Positions 1 to 7,116 of a DNA stretch of 31,721 bases are shown one piece after another. This stretch comes from 73-13 sp035556075. Lineage in GTDB: Bacteria > Actinomycetota > Actinomycetes > Actinomycetales > Microbacteriaceae. The stretch covers positions 1 through 31,721 of the forward strand of contig DATMFQ010000031.1 in the NCBI GenBank assembly GCA_035556075.1, given 5' to 3'. The notes under the pieces were generated by a model, which ran no database searches, was not told the DNA's origin, and saw nothing but the letters and a program-made list of their open reading frames with translations. How positions within the stretch are numbered: position 1 is the stretch's first letter; each line of letters starts with the position of its first letter. Made by a program: the position numbers and the translations under genes.

Positions 1-4
1 CGGC

Positions 5-268
5 TCAGGCCCGCTTCCGGCCGAAGATGAGGCCCCACAGGAGCAGCACGATGATCGAGCCGGCGATCGCCCAGAACCAGGTGTGCCACTCGAAGAACCC
101 GCCGAGGTTCGCGCCCGTGACGAGACTGCCGATCCAGCCGCCGAGGAATGCCCCGACGATGCCGAGGAGCAGGGTGACGAACCAGCCGCCGCCCTGCTTG
201 CCGGGGAGGATGAGCTTGGCGATCGCGCCCGCGATCAATCCGAGGATGAGGAAGGCGAAGAATCCCAT
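5..268 (-). CDS. GlsB/YeaQ/YmgE-family small membrane protein
   Basis: 87-residue, very hydrophobic protein with three predicted membrane helices (about residues 2-21, 28-48 and 60-80) separated by short Gly-rich turns (PGKQGGGW, GGWIG), ending in a basic tail GRKRA. This pattern and length match the GlsB/YeaQ/YmgE (transglycosylase-associated) family, small inner-membrane proteins linked to general stress responses; their biochemical activity is not established. The ATG at 268 is chosen because a GGAG ribosome site lies 6 nt upstream; an in-frame TTG at 280 would add four residues but lacks a ribosome site. It is transcribed in the same direction as the helicase upstream but 105 nt away. Confidence 0.85.
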   Translation of the reverse strand: MGFFAFLILGLIAGAIAKLILPGKQGGGWFVTLLLGIVGAFLGGWIGSLVTGANLGGFFEWHTWFWAIAGSIIVLLLWGLIFGRKRA

Positions 269-280
269 GGGAAGCTCCAA

Positions 281-373
281 TCGTCGACGGTGACGTGCTC
301 GGTGGCATCACGATACGCGGCGTTGGCGCGTTTCCGCAGGATTTCCCGCGCGGCGCCAGTCACGCGGCGCGAG
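281..373. other. Gap between helicase and GlsB gene
   Basis: 93 nt without a gene. Its right edge is extremely GC-rich with repeated CGCGGCG words; GCGGCG (364-369) can pair with CGCCGC (377-382) around the helicase stop codon, but no T-tract follows, so a terminator cannot be claimed firmly. Confidence 0.4.
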
Positions 374-1693
374 TCACGCCGCGCGCGTCATGAACTCCCG
401 CACGAACGGGTCGACGATGACGTCGCTCGGCCGGATGCCGCGGACCAGGTGCAGCCCCTCCAGAGTGCGCAGCCGTGAGAGCGCGACGTAGGTCTGCCCC
501 GGCGCGAAGGCGCGGGCGCCGAGGTCGATGAGCGCGCGATCGTACGTCTGCCCCTGCGACTTGTGGATCGTGACCGCCCAGGCGAGCCGGAGCGGGAACT
601 GCGTGAACTCGGCGACGACCTCTTTCGACAGTGCGCGGGTGACCGGGTCGTACTGGTACCGGAAGCGCTCCCAGGTGGCCGGCTCCACCTCGTGCGTCTC
701 GCCCTCATCCGTCTCGACGCGCACCGTGCCGCGCGAGATGTCGACGACCGTGCCGGTCGTTCCGTTCACCCACCGCGCGTCGCCGGACACGTCGTTGCGG
801 AGGAACATGACGCGGGCACGGTCCTTCAGGTCGAGCGACGGCTCCGCCGGGTAGTACGAGGCCCCGAATTCGCCGTCGATCTCGGCGACCGCGGTCTGTG
901 CGCGACCGGGGAGCGCCGCGAGGCCTTGCGCGTTGATGCGGGCGACCGTCGCATTCGTCGTCGCGAGGGTGATGGCCTCCTCGCCCGGCGGGACGGGCCG
1001 CTCGCCCGCCTCGTTGAGTGCCCGACCGATCTCCGGCGTCACCTCGCCGTGGCGCACCGCCGTCAGCATGTCGGCGAATGCGGGGTCGCGCTGGCGGTGC
1101 ATGGTGCGCAGCTCGACGGCATCGAGGTCGGTCTGCTCCCACACGTGCGCGTCGAAGAACCACGGCGAGCGGTACTGGTCGCGGAAGTAGGCGCGCTCCT
1201 CGGCCTCCCGCGGCGGCACCGGGGCAAGCTGGTACGGGTCGCCGAAGAGGACGACCTGGACCCCGCCGAACGGCAGCTGGCGGCGGCGCGCCTCGCGGAG
1301 CGTGCGGTCGATCGCATCCATGAGATCCGCATTCACCATCGACACCTCGTCGATGACGAGCGTCTCGATGCTCCGCAGCACCGCCCGGACCTCCTCGCGC
1401 CGGTACAGGCGCTGGCTGGCGATGACACCGATTGGCAGCTGGAAGAGGGAGTGCACGGTCTGCCCGCCGACGTTGAGCGCCGCGACCCCGGTCGGCGCGC
1501 AGATCGCCATCGACTTCGAGGTGTGCTGGGCAATGTGCTGGAGCAGTGTCGACTTGCCGGTGCCCGCACGTCCCGTGACGAAGATGTGCGCCATCGAGTC
1601 CTCGATGCGCTCCGCGACCTGCCGCTGCTCCTGACTCAGGGCGGGGGCGACGTCAGACACGCCCCCATCCTGCCGCACGGCGGAGCCCGCCAC
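374..1693 (-). CDS. PIF1/RecD-like AAA ATP-dependent DNA helicase
   Basis: 439-residue superfamily 1 helicase. Visible motifs: Walker A GRAGTGKST (residues 41-49), CAPTGVAA (motif Ia region, about 65-72), Walker B VIDEVSM (113-119), sensor motif GDPYQLAPV (151-159), and the C-terminal TIHKSQGQTYD followed by YVALSRLRTLEGL, the motif V/VI block typical of PIF1 and RecD2 proteins. Family members unwind DNA 5' to 3' and act in repair or replication of difficult templates; the exact role here is inferred only. There is no nuclease domain. The GTG at 1693 is preferred because a TAGGTT hexamer ends 7 nt before it, predicting a leaderless mRNA; an internal GTG 11 codons later is an alternative. The gene is divergent from the unknown protein at 1717, and the two promoters overlap. 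Confidence 0.88.
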   Translation of the reverse strand: MAGSAVRQDGGVSDVAPALSQEQRQVAERIEDSMAHIFVTGRAGTGKSTLLQHIAQHTSKSMAICAPTGVAALNVGGQTVHSLFQLPIGVIASQRLYRREEVRAVLRSIETLVIDEVSMVNADLMDAIDRTLREARRRQLPFGGVQVVLFGDPYQLAPVPPREAEERAYFRDQYRSPWFFDAHVWEQTDLDAVELRTMHRQRDPAFADMLTAVRHGEVTPEIGRALNEAGERPVPPGEEAITLATTNATVARINAQGLAALPGRAQTAVAEIDGEFGASYYPAEPSLDLKDRARVMFLRNDVSGDARWVNGTTGTVVDISRGTVRVETDEGETHEVEPATWERFRYQYDPVTRALSKEVVAEFTQFPLRLAWAVTIHKSQGQTYDRALIDLGARAFAPGQTYVALSRLRTLEGLHLVRGIRPSDVIVDPFVREFMTRAA

Positions 1694-1700
1694 GCCTGCA

Positions 1701-1706
1701 AACCTA
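1701..1706 (-). promoter_or_regulatory. -10 hexamer of helicase gene (leaderless)
   Basis: TAGGTT on the minus strand, 7 nt before the GTG at 1693. It shares the TA at 1705-1706 with the opposite-facing TAGACT. No ribosome site precedes the GTG. Confidence 0.55.
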
Positions 1707-1710
1707 GACT
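1705..1710 (+). promoter_or_regulatory. -10 hexamer of the 1717 gene (leaderless)
   Basis: TAGACT, 6 nt before the ATG at 1717, with no ribosome site. It overlaps the divergent -10 element by two bases within a CTAG palindrome (1704-1707). Confidence 0.55.
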
Positions 1711-1716
1711 GTGTGC

Positions 1717-2679
1717 ATGAGGGGCGCGGTCATCCGATTGGGGATCGCGGTCGCGGCGCTCATCGGCGCCTTCCTCGGTGCCGTCGCCATCCTCAACACG
1801 ACGATCTACAGTCCAGCTGGCTACGTGCAGACGTACGTCGACGCGCTCGTCCGCAAGGACCCGGGCGCCGCGCTCGGGCTCGCCGGCCCGCTGCCGTCCT
1901 CGAGCGCGCTCGACGACCTGCTCACCGAGGACGTCATGCCCGATCTCGAGGTGACCGAGATCACCGAGCTCAAGTCGACCGGCAGCCGCCACCGGGTCGA
2001 GGTCCGCGCGGTCGTCGCGGGACAGCCGACGACCGCGGAGTTCGAGCTCGAGGAGACCGGGAGCATCCTCGGCCTCTTCCCGCAGTGGGGGTTCGCCCGC
2101 ACCCCGCTCGTGCAGCTCGACCTGCAGGTCCTGCACGCGAGTGAGTTCACCGCGAACGGGGTGCGCCGGGTGGCCCCCGCCCCGAACGCCGCACGCACGT
2201 ACCTCGCCTTCACCCCCGGCGCCATCACCTTCGGCCACGAGTCGACGCTGCTGACCGCACCGGACCGCGCCGTCGTCTTTGGCAGCCCCACGCGGCCGGT
2301 CGCGGTGACGATCAACCCACTGCCGAACGACACCTTCACCGAAGCGGTCCGGTCGCAGGCCCACGCATTCCTCGATGCCTGCGCAGAGCAACAAGTGCTG
2401 TACCCGGTCGGCTGTCCCTTCGGCCAGGACCTCGCCGACCGCCTCGCGAGCCCGCCGAGCTGGACGATCCTTGCCTACCCACCCACCACCCTGCTGCCGA
2501 CCACGACCCTCGGCGAATGGACCGTCCCCGTCGGCGAGGGCGTCGCGGAGGTCGACGCCGAGGTGCGCTCGATCTACGACGGCTCCGTCACCCCGTTCAC
2601 CGCGGCCGTCGAGTACCGCATCGGCTACGTCGTGACGCTCGTCGGCGAGGAGATCATCGTCACGCCGCGGCTCGGCTGA
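1717..2679 (+). CDS. Membrane-anchored protein of unknown function
   Basis: 320 residues. I do not recognise the family. One membrane helix near the N terminus (about residues 7-27, rich in Ala, Val, Ile and Gly) and a short basic N-terminal segment suggest an exported domain held by an uncleaved signal anchor. The outer part is about 290 residues of mixed strands with two cysteines in the C-terminal half (ACAEQQVLYPVGC), 13 residues apart, which could form a disulfide outside the cell. The segment VQTYVDALVRKDPGAALGLAG resembles the opening of lipoprotein-like or NTF2-like domains, but that is only a hint. Start chosen at ATG 1717, not the GTG at 1711, because of the TAGACT hexamer 6 nt upstream. 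It converges on the CopD-CtaG gene. Confidence 0.8.
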   Translation: MRGAVIRLGIAVAALIGAFLGAVAILNTTIYSPAGYVQTYVDALVRKDPGAALGLAGPLPSSSALDDLLTEDVMPDLEVTEITELKSTGSRHRVEVRAVVAGQPTTAEFELEETGSILGLFPQWGFARTPLVQLDLQVLHASEFTANGVRRVAPAPNAARTYLAFTPGAITFGHESTLLTAPDRAVVFGSPTRPVAVTINPLPNDTFTEAVRSQAHAFLDACAEQQVLYPVGCPFGQDLADRLASPPSWTILAYPPTTLLPTTTLGEWTVPVGEGVAEVDAEVRSIYDGSVTPFTAAVEYRIGYVVTLVGEEIIVTPRLG

Positions 2680-2680
2680 C

Positions 2681-2707
2681 GGCCCGGCGCACGCGCGCCC
2701 ACCGGCC
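2681..2707. terminator. Hairpin between convergent genes
   Basis: GGCC-c-GGCGC-acgc-GCGCC-cacc-GGCC folds into a GC-rich stem directly after the stop of the unknown protein and 11 nt beyond the stop of the convergent CopD-CtaG gene. No T-tract; a bidirectional terminator is plausible from position and fold only. Confidence 0.45.
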
Positions 2708-2717
2708 GCGCCCACCC

Positions 2718-4661
2718 CTAGTCGAACGGGCTCGCGGTCCGGCGATCCTGCTCGGCCCGCTCCGCGAGCATCGCGTTGTACGCGGCGAGGTCCGCGTCGT
2801 GGTCCCGATCCGCCTTCCGATCCACGCGGCGCTGCTCGCGCTCGTCGGAACGCACCCACTGCACGGCGACGAGGATCGCGAGCGCGAGCGTCGGCAACTC
2901 GCCGACCGACCACGCGATCCCGCCGGCGCGCTGCTGGTCCTCGAGCGCCGTCACCCCGATGTCCCAGCCCATCGCGCCGTACCAGTCGGCGAGCAGCAGC
3001 GTCGTGCTCGTCATGATGGCGAGGCCGAAGAATGCGTGCCCCGCCATGGTGACGAGGAGGATGACGAGCCGAATCGCCCAGGGTGGTCGCTTCGGCGAGG
3101 GGTCGGTGCCGATGAGCGCCTGGACGAAGAGATAGCCGCTGAGCAGGAAGTGGAGGATCATCCACTGGTGCCCGAGGTGGGTCATATTCGCCCAGCGGAA
3201 CAGCGGCGTGTAATAGAAGATCCACAGGCCGCCAACGAAGATGCCCGCCGCGACGTACGGGTTCCCGAGCACCTGGAAATATCTCGAGTGGACGAGCCCA
3301 AGCAGCCACTCGCGGGGACCCCGAGAGCCGTCGTGGCGCGGGGCGATCGTCCGCAGCGCGAGCGTGATCGGTGCACCCGGCACGAGGAGCACCGGGATGA
3401 CCATGCCGAGCACCATGTGCCCGAGCATGTGGGCGGAGAAGAGCAGCTCGTGGTACGCGTTGATGCCGCCGGAGGTCACCCAGGCGAGCCCAACGACGCC
3501 CGCGAGCCAGGACACCGTGCGCAGCACCGGCCACCGATCACCGCGGCGGTGGAGGCGTCGCACTCCCGCGAGGTAGAAGCCGGCCATGACCGCGCAGATC
3601 GCCAGCCACATGACGTCGGGGTCCGGCGGACCGAAGAGGTATCGCCACGCGGTCGGGTCGGGAGGCAGCACCGTCTTGGCGAGGATCTCGGACGGCGTGG
3701 TGCCGATCAGGCCGGGGCCGCGGGGCGGCGCGGTGTCACCGAGCGCCGATGCCATCCCCATCGCGACCCCCATGACCACGAGCTCGGCGAGCAGGAGTCG
3801 GACGAATGCGACGCCGCTCGGCAGTCGCTGGATCGCGTGGCGCCGGTGCACCGCGCCCACGACGCCGAGCGCGATCAACGCCACCGTCTTGATGAGGAGC
3901 AGTGTCCCGTAGGGGGTCGTGAGGTCGGAGAGCTCGTCGAGCCGGAGCACCGCCGAGACGACGCCCGCCGCGCCGACGAAGACGAAGGACAGCAGCGCGA
4001 TGGTCGAGAACCGCTCCGCGAGCACTCTCGACCTTCCGCACACGGCCAGCGCGAGCAGCCCACCCACCCACACCGAGGCGAAGAGGACGTGGAGGAACAT
4101 GGCCGCCCACGCGACGTTGTGGTCGCTGCCGCCCGCGTGCGCGAGGTCCGCGATCGGCACGAGCGCGCACGCGGCGAGGATGGCCGCGACCGCGATCCCC
4201 CAGTACGACCGCACGACGGCGAGGATCACCGCGACGACGGCGACGAATGCGATGCCCCAGACGCGCGCCTGACCAGCGCCGGTGTCGGTCAGGTACGTCC
4301 ACAGCGCATTCGTGAATGCGGTGTCCGCGCGCAGCTCGGAGGAAATCGCCTGCGCGAAGGCGAGCACGGCGGCGGCGACCGACAGGATGGTCCAGACGAC
4401 GGCCCCGGTCGCGGCGAGCGTCACGACCCGCTCGAAGTCCTTCGACTCGCGGGGCACGGCGAAGCAGGCGAACACGAGCGGACCGAGCGTCGCGGCCGCC
4501 GCGAGGTAGGAGAGGCCGCTCGCGATGGGGCTCGCCCAGCGGACGAATGGACCGGCATCCGCGAGCAGCGGCGCGGTCGGGGAGCCGCCGATGACCAGCC
4601 CGATGACGAGCGCGACGAGGGCGGAGATGCCGAGCACCAGGAGCGGGAGCCGGGTTCGCAC
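2718..4661 (-). CDS. CopD-CtaG fusion: copper transport / cytochrome c oxidase assembly
   Basis: 647-residue polytopic membrane protein with two joined modules. The N-terminal half (about residues 5-320) looks like a CopD copper-resistance domain: many helices with conserved His/Trp patches such as HAGGSDHNVAW and FLHVLFASVWVGGL. The second half (about 340-600) is CtaG-like (caa3-type oxidase assembly factor), with YHELLFSAHMLGHM and THLGHQWMILHFLLSGYLF, the His-rich helices expected to bind copper. The fusion is a common actinobacterial form, thought to deliver copper to the CuB site of cytochrome oxidase. The C-terminal tail (about 610-647) is charged and cytoplasmic. The GTG at 4661 is chosen because TAGGCT ends 6 nt upstream (leaderless). 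It is monocistronic as far as can be seen. Confidence 0.88.
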   Translation of the reverse strand: MRTRLPLLVLGISALVALVIGLVIGGSPTAPLLADAGPFVRWASPIASGLSYLAAAATLGPLVFACFAVPRESKDFERVVTLAATGAVVWTILSVAAAVLAFAQAISSELRADTAFTNALWTYLTDTGAGQARVWGIAFVAVVAVILAVVRSYWGIAVAAILAACALVPIADLAHAGGSDHNVAWAAMFLHVLFASVWVGGLLALAVCGRSRVLAERFSTIALLSFVFVGAAGVVSAVLRLDELSDLTTPYGTLLLIKTVALIALGVVGAVHRRHAIQRLPSGVAFVRLLLAELVVMGVAMGMASALGDTAPPRGPGLIGTTPSEILAKTVLPPDPTAWRYLFGPPDPDVMWLAICAVMAGFYLAGVRRLHRRGDRWPVLRTVSWLAGVVGLAWVTSGGINAYHELLFSAHMLGHMVLGMVIPVLLVPGAPITLALRTIAPRHDGSRGPREWLLGLVHSRYFQVLGNPYVAAGIFVGGLWIFYYTPLFRWANMTHLGHQWMILHFLLSGYLFVQALIGTDPSPKRPPWAIRLVILLVTMAGHAFFGLAIMTSTTLLLADWYGAMGWDIGVTALEDQQRAGGIAWSVGELPTLALAILVAVQWVRSDEREQRRVDRKADRDHDADLAAYNAMLAERAEQDRRTASPFD

Positions 4662-4667
4662 TCCTCA

Positions 4668-4673
4668 AGCCTA
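4668..4673 (-). promoter_or_regulatory. -10 hexamer of copD-ctaG (leaderless)
   Basis: TAGGCT on the minus strand followed by 6 nt and then the GTG start at 4661. Confidence 0.55.
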
Positions 4674-4689
4674 GGAGCGCCGGATGCGA

Positions 4690-4725
4690 GAAGGCGCCGG
4701 ACCCCGACCGGGGCCCGACGCCTTC
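4690..4725 (-). terminator. Intrinsic-type terminator after HU
   Basis: GAAGGCG (4690-4696) pairs with CGCCTTC (4719-4725), and inside it CCCC (4702-4705) pairs with GGGG (4710-4713). The stem starts 14 nt beyond the HU stop codon. There is no long T run, as is usual for GC-rich actinobacteria. Confidence 0.65.
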
Positions 4726-4738
4726 GAGGCGAGGGGTG

Positions 4739-5023
4739 CTACTTGACCGCGGCCTTGAGCTTGCTGCCGGCCGAGACCTTGACGCCCTTCGAGGCGGGGA
4801 TCTGGATGGTCGCGCCGGTGGCGGGGTTGCGGCCAGTGCGCGCGGCGCGGTTGGTGCGCTCGAAGGAGACCCAGCCCGGGATGGAGACCTTGGTGCCCTT
4901 GGCGACGGCCTGCGAGACGACGGCGAAGAACGCGTCGAGCGCGGCGCCGGCGTCCTTCTGGGTGAGACCAGCCTCCGCGGCGATGGCGGCGACCAGGTCG
5001 CCCTTGTTCAGGCTCTCGGCCAT
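4739..5023 (-). CDS. hup: HU-family nucleoid DNA-binding protein
   Basis: 94 residues, the normal length of a bacterial HU/IHF subunit. It begins MAESLNKGDLVAAIA and contains the DNA-binding arm region GRNPATGATIQIPASKGVKVSAGSKLK, which matches the HU signature (GRNPxTG...IPAxKxxxFxxGxxLK), with Val in place of the usual Phe before the SAGSKLK part. HU dimers bend and compact DNA and aid replication and recombination. There is no long Lys/Ala-rich tail of the mycobacterial type. The ATG at 5023 is set by a strong GAGGAGG ribosome site; longer in-frame extension to 5149 is not supported. It is followed by a clear hairpin terminator, so it is probably a single-gene transcript. Confidence 0.93.
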   Translation of the reverse strand: MAESLNKGDLVAAIAAEAGLTQKDAGAALDAFFAVVSQAVAKGTKVSIPGWVSFERTNRAARTGRNPATGATIQIPASKGVKVSAGSKLKAAVK

Positions 5024-5174
5024 GTTGTCCTCCTCGGACGTCGGTGATGTTGGAGCGGTACTTGCAAAATCCGGCGAGCCGGAATCGCACGCGACACTAC
5101 CCCTTGTGCGGCCAACATCCCCGTATTTGCAAGGAAGTTTCACAATCAAGGTTCAAGTGCAGGTTGAATGCGAA

Positions 5175-5203
5175 GGGGCCCACACCGTGCTGGTGCAGGC
5201 CCC
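5175..5203 (-). terminator. Terminator hairpin after rpsN
   Basis: GGGGCC (5175-5180) and GGCCCC (5198-5203) form the stem, with an inner CACC/GGTG pairing. It lies about 26 nt past the rpsN stop and ends the rpmB-rpmG-rpsN transcript; only a weak T-containing tail follows. Confidence 0.6.
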
Positions 5204-5228
5204 GTCAACGTGGCTAGGCGTCTGGTGA

Positions 5229-5534
5229 CTACCAGCTCGACTTCGTGATGCCGGGCAGCTCCCCGCGGTGCGCCATGTCGCGGAAGCGCACACGGGAGAT
5301 GCCGTACTTCGACAGGACGCCGCGGGGGCGGCCATCGATCGAGTCACGGCTGCGCACGCGCACCGGGGAGGCGTTGCGCGGCAGCTTCTGCAGGCCGACG
5401 CGGGCGGCCTCGCGGGACTCGTCGGTCCCGTTCGGGTCGACGAGCGCCTTCTTGAGCTCGGCGCGACGCTCGGCGTAGCGGGCGACGACGATCTTGCGCT
5501 GCTCGTTCCGCGCAATCTTGGACTTCTTGGCCAT
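5229..5534 (-). CDS. rpsN: 30S ribosomal protein S14, zinc-free type
   Basis: 101 residues, the long S14 form. It starts MAKKSKIARNEQRK and contains the conserved C-terminal block RDSIDGRPRGVLSKYGISRVRFRDMAHRGELPGI compatible with the S14 signature. It has no cysteines, so it lacks the CxxC zinc ribbon of the short S14 form. S14 sits in the head of the 30S subunit. In many actinobacteria this cysteine-free S14 is encoded with cysteine-free L28 and L33 and is made when zinc is scarce; in Microbacteriaceae the set may be the only copy. It is the last gene of the three-gene operon, 3 nt after rpmG. Confidence 0.95.
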   Translation of the reverse strand: MAKKSKIARNEQRKIVVARYAERRAELKKALVDPNGTDESREAARVGLQKLPRNASPVRVRSRDSIDGRPRGVLSKYGISRVRFRDMAHRGELPGITKSSW

Positions 5535-5537
5535 GGT

Positions 5538-5708
5538 TCAGCGCTCCTCGCGGAATTCGACGTGCTTGCGGACCACCGGGTCGTACTTCTTGAGCACGAG
5601 GCGGTCGGGATTGTTGCGCCGGTTCTTCTTGGTCACGTAGGTGTACCCCGTGCCGGCGGTGGAGCGCATCTTGATGATGGGACGGATGTCCTGACCCTTC
5701 TTGGCCAT
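5538..5708 (-). CDS. rpmG: 50S ribosomal protein L33, zinc-free type
   Basis: 56 residues: begins MAKKGQDIRPIIKMRSTAG and has the L33 core TYVTKKNRRNNPDRL followed by a basic, charged C terminus KYDPVVRKHVEFREER. It has no cysteines, so it is the C-minus variant of L33, which does not bind zinc. The ATG overlaps the rpmB stop by one base (TGATG), so translation is probably coupled. rpsN follows after a 3-nt gap. L33 is a small protein of the 50S subunit near the E site. Its position close to the zur/znu genes suits a zinc-sparing role, though no Zur operator is visible in front of this operon. Confidence 0.93.
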   Translation of the reverse strand: MAKKGQDIRPIIKMRSTAGTGYTYVTKKNRRNNPDRLVLKKYDPVVRKHVEFREER

Positions 5709-5944
5709 CAGATCTTCTCCCCACGCTTGATGAGCTCAGCCACGACCGCGTCGATGCCGCGCGCGTCGATCACCTTGATGCCCTTGGCGGACAGCGTCAG
5801 CGTGACCTTCCGGCCCAGCGACGGGACGTAGTAGCTCTTCTTCTGGATGTTCGGGTCGAACCGCCGCTTCGTGCGGCGGTGCGAGTGCGAGATGTTGTGC
5901 CCGAAGCCGGGTACGGCCCCGGTCACCTGGCATACGGCTGCCAT
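5708..5944 (-). CDS. rpmB: 50S ribosomal protein L28, zinc-free type
   Basis: 78 residues, normal for L28. It begins MAAVCQVTGAVPGFGHNIS and has the family block SHRRTKRRFDPNIQKK. Only one cysteine is left in the region where zinc-binding L28 proteins carry CxxC, so this is the C-minus type. First gene of rpmB-rpmG-rpsN. A purine-rich AAAGCAGGG upstream of the ATG at 5944 is the likely ribosome site. The 159-nt upstream gap holds a TACACT hexamer (minus strand, near 6090) as the best promoter candidate but no AATGA-N3-TCATT-type Zur palindrome. Confidence 0.93.
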   Translation of the reverse strand: MAAVCQVTGAVPGFGHNISHSHRRTKRRFDPNIQKKSYYVPSLGRKVTLTLSAKGIKVIDARGIDAVVAELIKRGEKI

Positions 5945-6103
5945 GGTGCCCTGCTTTCTAGTACCGCCCGGTGCCCCGTCCCTGGCGGGACTGACGGACT
6001 TCCGGACCCAAGATCACTTGTCCACAGGACCTCGCCCACCTGGGTGTGCGGGCCCCGCAAGAATGCCGCTCCGGCGGAGCGACCGATCAAGTGTACCGGA
6101 TGA
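5945..6103. other. Gap upstream of rpmB
   Basis: 159 nt. It contains a possible terminator for the regulator gene (6067-6081), one near-consensus DnaA box TTGTCCACA (6018-6026), one GAATGC word (6061-6066) and probable promoter sequences for rpmB. No Zur-type operator is seen. Confidence 0.45.
6067..6081 (-). terminator. Small hairpin after the DtxR-family gene
   Basis: CGCTCC-GGC-GGAGCG, a perfect 6-bp stem with a 3-nt loop, 23 nt past the stop of the metal regulator. Short, with a weak T-containing tail on the minus strand. Confidence 0.4.
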
Positions 6104-6703
6104 TCAGACGGGGAGCACGCGGATACCCGGGACGAATGCGCGCTCGCCCACGACGAGCTCGTCCCCGACGCGCAGTCCGGCCGCGTCGAGCTCGGCGAGC
6201 AGTCCCGGCGAGGAGTCGGAGACGCGGACGATGCGCACCCGGGTCCCGGCGTCGACCTCCTCAAGCGGCACCTCGTCGCCGATCGGGACGCTGCCGTCGG
6301 CGCGCGGGATCGGGTCGCCGTGCGGGTCGCGCTCGGGGCGGCCGAGGCGCTCGGAGAGCCGCTCGGCGAAGGCGTCCGACACCGCGTGCTCGAGCACCTC
6401 CGCCTCCTCGTGCACCTCGTCCCAGCCGTAGCCGAGCCACTCGACGAGGAAGGTCTCGACGAGGCGGTGCTTGCGGACGACGCCGGCCGCCACCCGGCGT
6501 CCCTCGTCGGTGAGCGTCACCTCCCCGTACGGCTGGTGCGTGAGGAGCCCGGCGGCGACGAGCTTGCGCACCGACTCGGTGACGCTCGACGGCGCGAGGC
6601 CGAGCGCCTGCGCGAGCGAGCCGTTCGTCGCGACGCGCCCCCATTCCTCGGCCGACCACAGCGCCTTGAGGTAGTTCTCGAACTGGGCGGTGAGCTGCGA
6701 CAC
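6104..6703 (-). CDS. DtxR/MntR-family metal-dependent transcriptional regulator
   Basis: 199 residues. The N-terminal part (about 1-65) is a winged helix: LAQALGLAPSSVTESVRKLVAAGLL followed by the wing HQPYGEVTLTDEGRR. Next comes the metal-binding and dimerisation region, with HRLVETFLVEWLGYGWDEVHEEAEVLEHAVSD carrying the expected His/Glu ligands, and a C-terminal domain (about 130-199) resembling the FeoA/SH3-like module. Such proteins repress metal uptake genes when loaded with Mn or Fe; which metal applies here cannot be read from the sequence. It is 32 nt downstream of zur, so it is probably the fifth gene of the znu operon. Start set at GTG 6703, with GAGAGGA about 10 nt upstream. Confidence 0.87.
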   Translation of the reverse strand: MSQLTAQFENYLKALWSAEEWGRVATNGSLAQALGLAPSSVTESVRKLVAAGLLTHQPYGEVTLTDEGRRVAAGVVRKHRLVETFLVEWLGYGWDEVHEEAEVLEHAVSDAFAERLSERLGRPERDPHGDPIPRADGSVPIGDEVPLEEVDAGTRVRIVRVSDSSPGLLAELDAAGLRVGDELVVGERAFVPGIRVLPV

Positions 6704-6735
6704 GGTGGTCAGATCCTCTCGGGGCCGTCGAGTCC

Positions 6736-7116
6736 TCAGCCACAGTCCGGGCAGCGGCCGAAGACGTCGACGACATGCTCGGGCTCGGTGTAGCCGTGCT
6801 CCGCCGCGGTCGCGCGCGCCCACGCCTCGACCGGGGCCGCACTGATCTCGACGGTGGCACCGCATTCTCGGCAAATGAGGTGGTGATGGTGCTTCTGACT
6901 CGAGCAGGCGCGGTAGAGCGACTCCCCGCCCTGCTGCAGGTGGTCGGCGACGCCGTCGCTGGCGAGATCCGCGAGGGCCCGGTACACGGTTGCGAGCCCG
7001 ATCGGCGACCCCTCCGTCCGCATCGTCTGGTGGAGCGTCTGCGCCGAGACGAAGCCCGGCGACTCCTCGAGCGCCTCGCGCACCGCGACCCGCTGCCAGG
7101 TCTGCCGCCTCGTCAT
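6736..7116 (-). CDS. zur: Zinc uptake regulator of the Fur family
   Basis: 126 residues, Fur-family length. Residues 1-70 form the winged helix (TWQRVAVREALEE, ATVYRALADLASDGV). The C-terminal part carries the metal sites: KHHHHLICREC (four histidines 76-79, CxxC 82-85) and a terminal CPDC (122-125), the structural zinc Cys4 site. Location in a znu operon points to Zur, not Fur. Zinc-loaded Zur would repress znuA by binding the palindrome at 9800-9818, so it is likely to control its own expression. ATG 7116 has GGAGG 6-7 nt upstream and overlaps the znuB stop (ATGA), indicating translational coupling. Confidence 0.92.
   Translation of the reverse strand: MTRRQTWQRVAVREALEESPGFVSAQTLHQTMRTEGSPIGLATVYRALADLASDGVADHLQQGGESLYRACSSQKHHHHLICRECGATVEISAAPVEAWARATAAEHGYTEPEHVVDVFGRCPDCG

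Noticed and set aside
563..1720. Long open frame on the plus strand opposite the helicase
   Set aside because: Arg/Asp/Val-rich translation with no motifs; it mirrors the codon bias of the helicase gene on the other strand.
2517..5228. Over 900 open codons on the plus strand across CopD-CtaG and HU
   Set aside because: Low-complexity Arg/Glu/His/Asp translation, antisense to two recognisable genes; a GC-skew artefact.
6018..6026. Single TTGTCCACA upstream of rpmB as an origin element
   Set aside because: One isolated near-consensus DnaA box in a GC-rich gap; chance occurrence is likely, no AT-rich region nearby.
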